Shown here in pieces: positions 18,489 to 29,154 of a DNA stretch of 64,000 nt. This stretch comes from Roseovarius pelagicus (GTDB lineage Bacteria; Pseudomonadota; Alphaproteobacteria; Rhodobacterales; Rhodobacteraceae), in assembly GCF_025639885.1 (NCBI RefSeq), contig NZ_CP106738.1, forward strand, positions 2,170,001 to 2,234,000. Direction: 5' to 3'. A program made the position numbers and the translations under genes. The notes under the pieces are model-generated. The model was not told the DNA's origin. It was given only the letters and a program-made list of their open reading frames with translations, and made no database searches. Position 1 is the first letter of the stretch. Each line of letters opens with the position of its first letter.

Positions 18489-20543
18489 GTGACGGAAAAC
18501 GCGCGGCTTGTGGCCGGGATCGACGTGGGCGGGACGTTCACGGATCTGGTGCAGCTTGATCAGACCAGCGGTGCCGTTCGGCTGGCAAAGGTCCCCAGCA
18601 CGCCGGAAAATCAGGCCTTTGGCGTACTAGATTCCCTGCGCAGTGCGGGCAGTGATCTGACCGCGCTTGATCTGATCGTGCATGGGACCACCACCACGAC
18701 CAACGCGGTGCTGGAACGCAAGCTGAGCCGTACCGGGCTGATCACGACCTCGGGGTTCCGCGACGTGCTGGAGCTGGGCCGCCGAACACGTCCGCAGGCC
18801 TATGGCATGACCGGTCAGTTCACACCGATCATCCCCCGCGATCTGCGTATAGAGGTCGCCGAGCGTATGGATGCCGCTGGCGAGGTGGTCACGCCGCTTG
18901 ATGAGGATGCGGTGCTGGCGGCGGGTCACGCCCTGCTGGCGGCGGGATGCGAGGCGCTTGTCGTGCATTTTCTGCACGCCTACGCCAACCCCGTACACGA
19001 GCTGCGGGCGGCGGCGCTGTTACGCGATATCTGGCCGAACACCCATATCACCATGGGCCACGCTATCCTGTCTGAGTCGCGCGAATACGAACGCGGCGTT
19101 ACAGCGGCAGTCAATGCCAGCGTACAGCCGATTCTGGCCCGTTATTTGGATCGGCTCACCGCAGACCTGGTCGAAGGCGGCTATCGCGGTGACGTTCTGG
19201 TGATGAATGGCAATGGCGGAATGGTGTCGGCCCGTCTGGTGGCGCAGGAGGCAGCCAAAACCGTGATGTCCGGTCCTGCCTCTGGTGTGATGGCGGCGGC
19301 CTATACAGGCCGCGCAGCAGGTTTGACGAACCTCATTACCTACGACATGGGCGGCACCTCGACCGATGTGGCGCTGATCCGCGATGCGGAACCTGCGGTG
19401 TCGAACGAGATTGAAATCGAATATGCGATGCCGATCCATGTTCCGATGGTCGATGTGCGCACCGTGGGCGCTGGGGGCGGATCAATCGCCCGTGTAACCG
19501 AAGCGGGCCTGTTGCAGGTCGGCCCGCATAGCGCCGGGTCCGATCCCGGCCCGATCTGCTACGGGCGCGGCGGGACGGACCCGACAATCTCGGACGCCAA
19601 CCTGCTATTGGGGCGGCTCGACCCAGCCAAGCTGGCGGTCACGGGTGGCGTTGCGCTGGCCGATATCGAGGCGGCCTTCGAGACATCGCTCGCCCGTCCG
19701 CTCGGCTTGTCAGTATCCGAAGCCGCAGAGGCGGTCATTCGGGTCGCGAACACGCGCATGGCGGGGGCGATCCGCATGGTGTCGATCTCGCTCGGGGCGG
19801 ACCCGCGCGATTTCGCGCTTTTCGCCTTTGGCGGGGCCGGGCCATTACATGCCGCCGCATTAGCCCGCGAACTGGGTATACCTCGGGTGCTGGTGCCCTG
19901 CCGACCCGGGATCACCAATGCGCTGGGATGCGTTGTGGCAGATCTGCGGCACGATTTCGTAACTACGGTAAACCGTCCACTGGACACGCTTGATCCGGGG
20001 ATGCTGGACGACGTCTTCGATGCGCAGATCGACCGGGGTGAACGGATGATCGCCAAGGAGCGCATCGACCTGACCGGCCTGCGTCATCTCTATAGCGTCG
20101 ATATGCAGTTCGTCGGTCAGACCCATCTGCTGCGCGTTCCACTGGAACAACCGAACGTGGACCTCGACACGTTGCAGGCGCTTTTTGAGGAGGCATATTT
20201 TGCCCGCTTTCGGGTCAAGCTGGACCGTATCCGCGCCAATCTGGTGAACGTGAACACATCCGTGATCGGCATGCGCGCGCCGCTCGACCTTAGCACGTTG
20301 ATTGATCCCGCAGGGCGCAAGGATACGGCCGAGGCAGCACGGACCGGTACCCGCGCGGTGCATTTTGGCGGTACTGTCCACGATACGCCTATCTTCTGGC
20401 GCGACCACCTGCCGCTGGACGTGACCATCGAGGGCCCCGCGATCATCGAACAGATGGATACAACCATTCTGATCGAACCCGGGGATCTGGCGCGCGGGGA
20501 TGCCAGCGGCAATATCCTGATCGGCATTGGAGGTGCTGCATGA
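18489..20543 (+). CDS. hyuA: Hydantoinase/oxoprolinase subunit A (ATP-hydrolysing)
   Basis: A 684-residue protein with the actin-like ATPase start VAGIDVGGTFTDLVQLD, HGTTTTTNAVLERK, and the central NLITYDMGGTSTDVALI and GAGGGSIARV segments. All are characteristic of HyuA / 5-oxoprolinase N-terminal domains. With HyuB it opens cyclic amides such as N-methylhydantoins or 5-oxoproline with ATP hydrolysis in the cytoplasm. The start is a GTG at 18489 preceded by AGGGGGGCG. The stop overlaps the hyuB start (ATGA). The exact substrate is undetermined; the related acetone and acetophenone carboxylases share these domains but have additional subunits that are not seen here. Confidence 0.92.
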   Translation: MTENARLVAGIDVGGTFTDLVQLDQTSGAVRLAKVPSTPENQAFGVLDSLRSAGSDLTALDLIVHGTTTTTNAVLERKLSRTGLITTSGFRDVLELGRRTRPQAYGMTGQFTPIIPRDLRIEVAERMDAAGEVVTPLDEDAVLAAGHALLAAGCEALVVHFLHAYANPVHELRAAALLRDIWPNTHITMGHAILSESREYERGVTAAVNASVQPILARYLDRLTADLVEGGYRGDVLVMNGNGGMVSARLVAQEAAKTVMSGPASGVMAAAYTGRAAGLTNLITYDMGGTSTDVALIRDAEPAVSNEIEIEYAMPIHVPMVDVRTVGAGGGSIARVTEAGLLQVGPHSAGSDPGPICYGRGGTDPTISDANLLLGRLDPAKLAVTGGVALADIEAAFETSLARPLGLSVSEAAEAVIRVANTRMAGAIRMVSISLGADPRDFALFAFGGAGPLHAAALARELGIPRVLVPCRPGITNALGCVVADLRHDFVTTVNRPLDTLDPGMLDDVFDAQIDRGERMIAKERIDLTGLRHLYSVDMQFVGQTHLLRVPLEQPNVDLDTLQALFEEAYFARFRVKLDRIRANLVNVNTSVIGMRAPLDLSTLIDPAGRKDTAEAARTGTRAVHFGGTVHDTPIFWRDHLPLDVTIEGPAIIEQMDTTILIEPGDLARGDASGNILIGIGGAA

Positions 20544-22273
20544 CCCTCGATCCCATCACGCTGTCAGTCATTCAGGCCGGGCTGCAGCAAGTCTGTGACG
20601 AAATGGATCTGAGTTTCTCTCGCGCTGCGTTTTCGCCGGTGATCGCGGAGGCGAATGATCGCTCCGACGGTATCTATGACGCGCGCGACGGGTCCCTGAT
20701 CGCGCAGGGTGTCGGTGGTTTGCCGGTGTTCGTGGGCACGATGCAGTATTCCACCCGCACGCTGATCGAAATGATTGCAGAGGGACGCGTCGCTGCTCCG
20801 CAACCGGGTGACATCTATATCGTCAATGATCCCTATCTGGGCGGCACACATCTGATGGATGTGCGGTTCGCCCTGCCATTTTATCGCAATGGCGAGATTT
20901 TCTGCTGGCTCAGCAACACGGGCCACTGGCCCGACACCGGGGGTGCGGTGCCCGGTGGATTTTCCGCCTCCGCCACCGCAGCCGAGCAGGAAGGGCTGCG
21001 CCTGCCGCCTGTGCGTCTGTTCAAACAGGGCGTGCTGGATTCCGAAATTTACAGCATCATCTGCTCTAACATCCGTGTCGCGGACCAGCGTATCGGCGAT
21101 GTGCGCGCACAAGCTGCCGCGCTGGAGCTTGGTGCCGAACGGCTGGGCCTCTTGATGGATCGATACGGCGACGACACTGTGACCGAGGCCATCGCAGAAC
21201 TGCGCCGTCGCGCCGCAGAGCAAATGCGCGTTTTCATCAGCCAGATACCCGAAGGATCGCATCAGAGTGTTGCGTGGATCGACAGCGATGGTGTGGTGAA
21301 TGAACCGCTGGAAATTCGGCTCTGTATAACCCGAAACGACGACAATCTGACCTTTGATTTCTCTGGCAGCGCCCCGCCCTGCATGGGGCCGATGAATTCG
21401 GTTCGCGCCACGACGCTCAGCTCTGTCTATCTGGCGATGCGGCATATTTTCCCCGAGGTGCCGATCAGCGCCGGCGCATTCGAACCGCTGCATGTGACCG
21501 GGATCGCGGGCTCGTTCCTAGATGCGCAGTATCCGCGCCCGGTATCGGGCTGTGCCGCAGAGGTAAGCCAGCGCATTGCAGAGGCGGTTTTTGCTGCGTT
21601 AGTGTCTGTTTTACCGGATCGAGTGACCGCCGCACCGGCCGGAACCAGCGGTAACTTTGCGTTAGGTGGGCACGATCCGCAACGCGGACGCGATTTCGTG
21701 ATGTATCAGCTGTCGGGTGGGGGCTATGGTGGCTATGCGGATGGTGACGGCCTGACGAACGGTTGTTCGACCATCGGCATCTCCAAGGCCCCGCCGGTGG
21801 AAATCATGGAGCAAGCTTTCCCGGTCCTCTACCGTCGCTATGCCCTGCGCGAAGGCTCGGGGGGGGCCGGCACACAACGCGGCGGTTTTGGCCTCGACTA
21901 CGAGGTTGAACTGCGGCGTGGCAATGCAACAGCTAGCTTTGTCATGGACCATGGGCGGACCGGGCCGCTGGGCGCATTGGGTGGTGCCGATGGCGCTGTC
22001 AATGAGGTGACGGTCTGGCAGGACGGCACGCCGTACACGCCGCTGCACCTGTCCAAAGAACAGAACATTCCGCTGAGGCCCGGCGACCGTGTGCGTGTCA
22101 AGACACCGGGCGGTGGCGGCTATGGCGATCCGTTCAAACGCCGACCCGCTTTGGTCGCGGATGACGTACGGTTGGGTCGCTACACTGCTGATCAGGCGCG
22201 TGCGCTCTTTGGTGTTGTTCTGACCAAGTGCGGTACCGTTGATGACACCGCCACAGACGCAGCACGATCCTAA
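20540..22273 (+). CDS. hyuB: Hydantoinase/oxoprolinase subunit B
   Basis: A 577-residue partner of HyuA. Family marks include the N-terminal LDPITLSVIQAGLQQVCDEM, GDIYIVNDPYLGGTHLMDV, GHWPDTGGAVPGGF and the C-terminal GDRVRVKTPGGGGYGDPF. It starts inside the hyuA stop (ATGA), indicating translational coupling and a stoichiometric complex. The stop overlaps by four bases with that of the converging DUF3775 gene. No dedicated transporter or racemase gene follows; the nearest transport-related gene is the orphan receptor at 15545-16828 on the other strand. Confidence 0.92.
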   Translation: MTLDPITLSVIQAGLQQVCDEMDLSFSRAAFSPVIAEANDRSDGIYDARDGSLIAQGVGGLPVFVGTMQYSTRTLIEMIAEGRVAAPQPGDIYIVNDPYLGGTHLMDVRFALPFYRNGEIFCWLSNTGHWPDTGGAVPGGFSASATAAEQEGLRLPPVRLFKQGVLDSEIYSIICSNIRVADQRIGDVRAQAAALELGAERLGLLMDRYGDDTVTEAIAELRRRAAEQMRVFISQIPEGSHQSVAWIDSDGVVNEPLEIRLCITRNDDNLTFDFSGSAPPCMGPMNSVRATTLSSVYLAMRHIFPEVPISAGAFEPLHVTGIAGSFLDAQYPRPVSGCAAEVSQRIAEAVFAALVSVLPDRVTAAPAGTSGNFALGGHDPQRGRDFVMYQLSGGGYGGYADGDGLTNGCSTIGISKAPPVEIMEQAFPVLYRRYALREGSGGAGTQRGGFGLDYEVELRRGNATASFVMDHGRTGPLGALGGADGAVNEVTVWQDGTPYTPLHLSKEQNIPLRPGDRVRVKTPGGGGYGDPFKRRPALVADDVRLGRYTADQARALFGVVLTKCGTVDDTATDAARS

Positions 22274-22596
22274 CCGCCCCGCACCAGATCGTCCTCGTCG
22301 TCATAGGCAGACAGGCCCAGCGCCTCTAGCCCGTTTTCGAGATGGTCCGACAGGTGCGGCGAGCCGAGCAAATAGTCAGCCGTGGGCACTGTCGCCTCGT
22401 TACGCGCGGTCTCGATCGCCTCGGCCAAATCTTCGGCGTCAAAGCTTTCGCGGCCAATCCACATGACCGCCACGAGGCTGGCTTGTTCATCCTCGCTGAG
22501 CCGGTCAATGAATGCGCGCAATTCGCCTTCGGCCCGGTTCAGTTCACGGGACATCAGGACCACCTGCGCAATCTTGTATGTGCTGATTTCGAGCAT
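22270..22596 (-). CDS. DUF3775-like protein
   Basis: A 108-residue acidic protein. The pattern MLEISTYKIAQVVLMSRELN, then LSEDEQASLVAVMWIGRESF, AEAIETARNEAT and LLGSPHLSDHLENGLEALG matches what I know of the DUF3775 family, a small alphaproteobacterial family of unknown function. I chose the ATG at 22596, which is the family N-terminus and has GGGGGCAGGG just upstream; an in-frame ATG at 22617 is possible. It is a single gene converging on hyuB and has no obvious partner. Confidence 0.8.
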   Translation of the reverse strand: MLEISTYKIAQVVLMSRELNRAEGELRAFIDRLSEDEQASLVAVMWIGRESFDAEDLAEAIETARNEATVPTADYLLGSPHLSDHLENGLEALGLSAYDDEDDLVRGG

Positions 22597-22763
22597 CCCT
22601 GCCCCCTTTCGCGCCATCGATTCGCATCTATGATGTGCCAACGAGGTTAGGTCGTCTTTGATCCGACGCAAATAGGCAGGTGTGCCTCATTCCCGCGCTT
22701 TGGTGTGACGCCCGGTAACGCAGCGTTGCGGGGTGACAAAACACGGCGCGCGCGCCATGGTGA

Positions 22764-24815
<2,052 letters not shown>

Positions 24816-24944
24816 CTCTGCGGCAGCGTTGCTGACGAGTATTCTGGGAGCGTTGAAAGCAGAATGCACTTTTGTTCATCTTCTTGCCCTAAATATCCCC
24901 GCCGGAGGCATCTGCACTGACTGCAGGCGCGATCACCCGCGATC

Positions 24945-25343
24945 TCAGACCCCGACATCCGGGCCAAGACACAAAAGCGGCTCGACGCTTTTTTCGACCT
25001 CGTACAGTTCCGTATTCTCGGGGTTGTTTTCAAACCGGGCGATCAGGCCATTATTGCCCTGCTGAAAACTCCAGCACTGCGGATCGGGTTGGTTGTCGTA
25101 GACAAAACATATCAGCCCGTCCTCTTCGTACCATTCCCCTTCCTGACATTTTCCATCCAGAAACGACCAGCGCACGCGGCGGTCATCTAGGTACTCCTCA
25201 GCCCCATATGGCGCACCGACGCTGCCGTAGTAGAATGTCTTGCCCAGCGTGTAGCTATCGAACTCGCTCGCGCTCATCAGATTTTGCGCGGTGCCGGACG
25301 TGGCAGCGCAGATCAAAGCGAGACTGAGACACAGGTGACGCAT
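24945..25343 (-). CDS. Small secreted protein, function unknown
   Basis: A 132-residue protein with a clear Sec signal peptide (MRHLCLSLALICAATSGTAQ). The mature part is acidic and aromatic-rich with four cysteines (KCQEGEWYEEDGLICF, QCWSF, LLCLGP), consistent with disulfides in the periplasm. The sequence pattern with a YTLGKTFYYG start and WSFLDGKCQEGEWYEEDG recurs in small Rhodobacteraceae periplasmic proteins, but I know no function. The ATG at 25343 begins the signal peptide; an upstream in-frame start adds 12 non-signal residues. The gene lies between fadH and the alkB-like gene. Confidence 0.72.
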   Translation of the reverse strand: MRHLCLSLALICAATSGTAQNLMSASEFDSYTLGKTFYYGSVGAPYGAEEYLDDRRVRWSFLDGKCQEGEWYEEDGLICFVYDNQPDPQCWSFQQGNNGLIARFENNPENTELYEVEKSVEPLLCLGPDVGV

Positions 25344-25415
25344 GGGCCAAGTCTGGCAGAGCGCCTCGTCGGTTTCCACATGTTTTCGCAGACCTCGGGC
25401 ACATTCTGGTCCGGA

Positions 25416-26432
25416 TCACCCCCAACGCGCAGCGCGTTTATCCATGATCCGTCGCCATAGCGGGGGCACCAGCGCGATTGCGGCCATCACCGGCAGCGGG
25501 CGCGGGAGAAATGGCATCCTGTCGGGGTTCAACTGAAGGCCCGGATAGGGCCGCGATGGCGTCACATGATGATCCGAGTGGCGTGGGGCATTCAGCGTAA
25601 CCGCCGACGAGAACCAGTGCGGCGCGTTCCATGAATGCTGCGGGCCGACCGGCTCCAACGAGCCATTGTCGCGCCGTTTACGGCGCAAGCCGTAGTGCTG
25701 GACATAATCTGACAGGTAGATTTGCAATTGCGCGTACAGGCTGATGGCCAGATAGGCCAGCACGCCGGGCAGACCAAGACCCGTTCCTGTCAACAACAAG
25801 ACAGCAACCGCACCGCCGATATAGAGCAAATAAGGGTGCCGCCACATCGGGCGATCAGCACGGGTCAACATCGCAGTTTCGGCAGTGAGCCCGGCGCGGA
25901 AGCTGCGCGGCCCAGCGCGCAGGGCAAACCGATAGAACCCCATCCCCAATGGCGCGCTGTTGGGATCGCCATCACTGCCCACATGTACATGATGCACCCG
26001 CAAATGCGCGCTGGCATGATGACCGATCAGCAGGCTGGTATACATCAATCGCCCCATCAGGCGCAGCGCGCGCGCCGGTTTGTGGATCAGTTCATGGGCG
26101 GCGGGGTGCGATATCTGGCCAAAGACCAGTGCCGCCGCCAATCCGATCAGCACCCGCTCCATGATGCCCAGCCCACTGTGCCCCGCAACGGCCCAGACCG
26201 ACAGGCCCAGAAGAACAAAATGAACCGCCCCCAAGCTCGCAAGCAATGCTGTGCTGCCGGGAAACTCGGCCTCTGGATCGGCGTTGACTGTCTCGCGCGC
26301 CATCAGTCGGTCCAGAAAAGCCACCAACACTGTCATGTAGATCAGACCCAGCGCCGCCACAGCACCACCATGAATCACGCCCAGCGCGATCAACACAGCG
26401 GGCATCAGTGTCGCAATGGCGAACAGCAGCAT
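25416..26432 (-). CDS. alkB: Alkane 1-monooxygenase-type membrane diiron hydroxylase (AlkB-like)
   Basis: A 338-residue integral membrane enzyme with the three histidine boxes of AlkB hydroxylases: HELIH (residues 113-117), HHASAHLRVHH (138-148) and HSDHH (285-289), plus NAPRH just before the last. These ligate a diiron centre that hydroxylates terminal methyl groups of alkanes or alkyl chains, using rubredoxin or ferredoxin electrons. Several hydrophobic segments surround the boxes. No rubredoxin gene is adjacent, so electron supply must come from elsewhere. The substrate could be a medium-chain alkane or another alkyl compound. It is slightly shorter than the classical ~400-residue Pseudomonas AlkB. 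Confidence 0.9.
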   Translation of the reverse strand: MLLFAIATLMPAVLIALGVIHGGAVAALGLIYMTVLVAFLDRLMARETVNADPEAEFPGSTALLASLGAVHFVLLGLSVWAVAGHSGLGIMERVLIGLAAALVFGQISHPAAHELIHKPARALRLMGRLMYTSLLIGHHASAHLRVHHVHVGSDGDPNSAPLGMGFYRFALRAGPRSFRAGLTAETAMLTRADRPMWRHPYLLYIGGAVAVLLLTGTGLGLPGVLAYLAISLYAQLQIYLSDYVQHYGLRRKRRDNGSLEPVGPQHSWNAPHWFSSAVTLNAPRHSDHHVTPSRPYPGLQLNPDRMPFLPRPLPVMAAIALVPPLWRRIMDKRAARWG

Positions 26433-26620
26433 ATTGGTTGGCTCCTTCTGGCGCGATCAATGGCGCGAATATAGGACACACCTGCAGAAATTCTAACGCC
26501 AGAGTATGAACAATCTGACCACGATCCCAACGCTTCTGACGCGGTGAGGGTCGCTTTTAGCATCGCCAGCGCGGTGCCGGATAGATAAAATTGCTGCGAA
26601 CACATGCATGAGGACCCGAT

Positions 26621-28306
26621 ATGGCATTGGATGAGCGCAAAGGCGTCTGGAAATCCGGCAAGGGCAAGGGCCGCCACACCCCGAAAGGGCGGCAGCTGGA
26701 GGATGGACCGTGGGCAGAAGTAAAGGCGCTATTGGGTGATACACCCCGCCGCCATGACCTGCTGATCGAATATCTGCATCTTATCCAAGACGAATACGGC
26801 CATCTGTCTGCTGCGCATCTGCGCGCGCTGGCCGAGGAAATGCGTCTCTCCATGGCCGAAATCTATGAGGTTGCCACGTTCTATGCTCATTTCGACGTGG
26901 TCAAGGAAGGCGAGACACCACCGCCCGCGCTAACGATCCGGGTGTGCGATTCGCTATCATGCGAGATGGCCGGCGCGCAGGCGCTTAAATCCGCACTGGA
27001 GGACGGGCTTGACCCGTCCGAAGTGCGCGTGTTGCGCGCACCGTGCATGGGCCGCTGCGACACGGCGCCGGTTCTGGAGATCGGGCATAACCACATCGAC
27101 CACGCTACGCCGGAGAAAGTGCACGCTGCCATCGCCGCGAACGATACACACGCGCACCTGCCAGAGTACGAGACACTGGCCGCCTACCGTGCGGAGGGTG
27201 GCTATGCCAAGCTGAGCGAGCTGCGCGAGGGCGGTAATTTCGAGGCAGTGCAAGCCGAGCTACTGGATGCCGGTCTGCGAGGACTAGGCGGGGCCGGGTT
27301 TCCGTCAGGTAAAAAATGGGGATTTGTACGCGCCGCCCCCGGACCACGATATCTGGCCGTTAATGGCGACGAGGGCGAGCCGGGCACGTTCAAGGACCGC
27401 TATTATCTGGAACGTGTGCCGCATCTTTTCCTTGAGGGTATGCTGATCGCCGCATGGGCGGTCGAGGCTGACACCTGTTTCATCTACATGCGCGATGAAT
27501 ATCCTGCCGTACTGGGCATTCTGGCCACCGAGATCGCCGCACTTGAGGCGGCCGGTATCGTGCAACCCGGATATATCGAACTGCGGCGCGGGGCCGGGGC
27601 CTATATCTGTGGCGAAGAGAGCGCGATGATCGAAAGCATCGAGGGAAAGCGCGGAATGCCGCGCCACCGTCCGCCATTCGTCGCGCAGGTCGGCATTTTT
27701 GATCGCCCGACGCTGGTGAACAATGTCGAAACGCTGCACTGGGTTACGCGTATTCTGCGCGAAGGTGGCGCAATTCTGTCTGCGATTGAGAAGAATGGGC
27801 GCAAAGGGTTGCGGTCCTATTCGGTGTCGGGTCGCGTGGCTAATCCCGGCGTACACCTGTTGCCCGCCGGATCAACCATCACTGATATTATCGAGGCCAG
27901 CGGCGGGATGTTGGATGGCCACACGTTCAAGGCGTATCAGCCGGGCGGGCCATCGTCCGGGCTGCTGCCAGCATCAATGGATGATATCCCGCTGGATTTC
28001 GACACGTTGCAACCGCATGGCACATTTATCGGTTCTGCCGCTGTGGTGGTTCTGTCGGATCAGGATTCGGCACGCGCTGCCGCGCTCAACATGTTGCGGT
28101 TTTTCGAGGATGAAAGCTGTGGTCAGTGTACGCCATGCCGGGTCGGCTGTGAAAAGGCGGTCAAACTGATGCAGGCTGACCGCTGGGATCAGCCCCTGCT
28201 GGAGGAATTGTGTGCCGCAATGGGCGATGCGTCGATCTGTGGTTTGGGTCAGGCGGCACCAAACCCCATCCGGTCAGCGATCAAGTATTTCCCTGACGAG
28301 GTCTGA
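26621..28306 (+). CDS. NuoE-NuoF fusion, NADH-binding subunit of a formate dehydrogenase-like complex
   Basis: A 561-residue fusion. Residues ~30-160 form a NuoE-like thioredoxin-fold [2Fe-2S] domain with Cys109, Cys114, Cys142 and Cys146. From ~200 on is a NuoF-like domain with GLGGAGFPSGKKW (FMN), NGDEGEPGTFKDRYYLE, GAGAYICGEESAMIESIEG and the [4Fe-4S] motif ESCGQCTPCRVGCEKAV. This architecture is known for beta subunits of soluble NAD-dependent formate dehydrogenases such as Methylobacterium Fdh1B, where it passes electrons from formate oxidation to NAD+. Oddly, no molybdenum/tungsten alpha subunit follows; the next gene is an acetyltransferase. It could serve a catalytic subunit encoded elsewhere. 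Confidence 0.88.
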   Translation: MALDERKGVWKSGKGKGRHTPKGRQLEDGPWAEVKALLGDTPRRHDLLIEYLHLIQDEYGHLSAAHLRALAEEMRLSMAEIYEVATFYAHFDVVKEGETPPPALTIRVCDSLSCEMAGAQALKSALEDGLDPSEVRVLRAPCMGRCDTAPVLEIGHNHIDHATPEKVHAAIAANDTHAHLPEYETLAAYRAEGGYAKLSELREGGNFEAVQAELLDAGLRGLGGAGFPSGKKWGFVRAAPGPRYLAVNGDEGEPGTFKDRYYLERVPHLFLEGMLIAAWAVEADTCFIYMRDEYPAVLGILATEIAALEAAGIVQPGYIELRRGAGAYICGEESAMIESIEGKRGMPRHRPPFVAQVGIFDRPTLVNNVETLHWVTRILREGGAILSAIEKNGRKGLRSYSVSGRVANPGVHLLPAGSTITDIIEASGGMLDGHTFKAYQPGGPSSGLLPASMDDIPLDFDTLQPHGTFIGSAAVVVLSDQDSARAAALNMLRFFEDESCGQCTPCRVGCEKAVKLMQADRWDQPLLEELCAAMGDASICGLGQAAPNPIRSAIKYFPDEV

Positions 28307-28350
28307 TACGCAGCCTCAATGGCCTCGCGCTGGGTAGACGGTGAAAATTT

Positions 28351-28423
28351 GGGCAGCGCGCTGATTGTCGGCATCTTCTGTCCGCTGCCCGGATATTTCT
28401 CTGGCAAATGCTGCGTTGCAGCA
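28351..28423. other. Intergenic inverted repeats between fdh-like and GNAT genes
   Basis: GGGCAGCG at 28351-28358 can pair with CGCTGCCC at 28383-28390, and TGCTGC/GCAGCA with a 3-base loop lies at 28409-28423. Neither is followed by a T-run. They may be RNA structures or remnants; no function is assigned. Confidence 0.35.
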
Positions 28424-28489
28424 CTATCTGGGTAATGGGAGGATTAGACTGCGGCATACCTCGTTCCTGCCGCAACGGAGTCTCGTCCG

Positions 28490-29050
28490 ATGCAGTGCGA
28501 AACCATTATTTCCAACACAACCATCCGTCGTCTCGGACAGAGTGATCTGCCCGACATCATTGATCACTTCCTGCGACTCGATCCAGAAACCAGACGGTTG
28601 CGGTTCGGTGTCGCGCTAAAGGACTGTGCGCTACGGCGATATGCCGAACGGGTGGTCGGAATGGATGCCGTTGTTTACGGGGCTTTCGCTGGTGACACCT
28701 TGCGCGGCGTTGCTGAACTGCGAGGATTTCTTGGGCATTGGCCCCCAACCGCCGAAGCGGCGCTGTCGGTCGAACGTGAATGGCAGAACGCGGGTATCGG
28801 TGATGCGCTCTTCAGCCGTTTGCTTGCTGCCGCGCAAAACCGGTCTATCCGAACACTGCACATGGTTTGTCTACGCGAAAACGCCCGCATGCAGCATCTG
28901 GCTCGCAAACACCGCGCGGTGTTGCAATTCAGCTATGGCGATGTCGAGGCCACGCTGGGTACGCCTTGGCCGACATTGCTGTCGCTGACCGAAGAGATCC
29001 TTGGCGAGACGCGTCGTTTCGCGCGGTCCGTGTTGCATTTACCCTCCTGA
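28490..29050 (+). CDS. GNAT-family N-acetyltransferase
   Basis: A 186-residue protein with the GNAT core: a beta strand before motif A at ALSVEREWQNAGIGDALFSRLL (Q/R-x-x-G-x-G/A acetyl-CoA loop) and a following helix with RTLHMVCLRENARMQHLARK, typical of motif B. It should transfer an acetyl group to an unidentified amine in the cytoplasm. CGGAG precedes the ATG by about nine bases. It stands alone between the fdh-like gene and ftsY and shows no operon link. Confidence 0.82.
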   Translation: MQCETIISNTTIRRLGQSDLPDIIDHFLRLDPETRRLRFGVALKDCALRRYAERVVGMDAVVYGAFAGDTLRGVAELRGFLGHWPPTAEAALSVEREWQNAGIGDALFSRLLAAAQNRSIRTLHMVCLRENARMQHLARKHRAVLQFSYGDVEATLGTPWPTLLSLTEEILGETRRFARSVLHLPS

Positions 29051-29154
29051 ACAGCTCTGCTGCTGTGCCGTTCGGACACAACCAAGACACCTACCCCTTT
29101 TCAATCCCTGCACGTCCGCTTAGGTCATAAAGGACCCAATCACGAGGACGCGGC

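Noticed and set aside
20564..21493. A 309-codon frame antisense to hyuB
   Set aside because: Lies entirely under the conserved HyuB frame and resembles no family.
25722..26474. A 250-codon frame antisense to the alkB-like gene
   Set aside because: Gln/His/Arg-rich shadow of the histidine-box gene; the AlkB motifs on the minus strand decide the coding strand.
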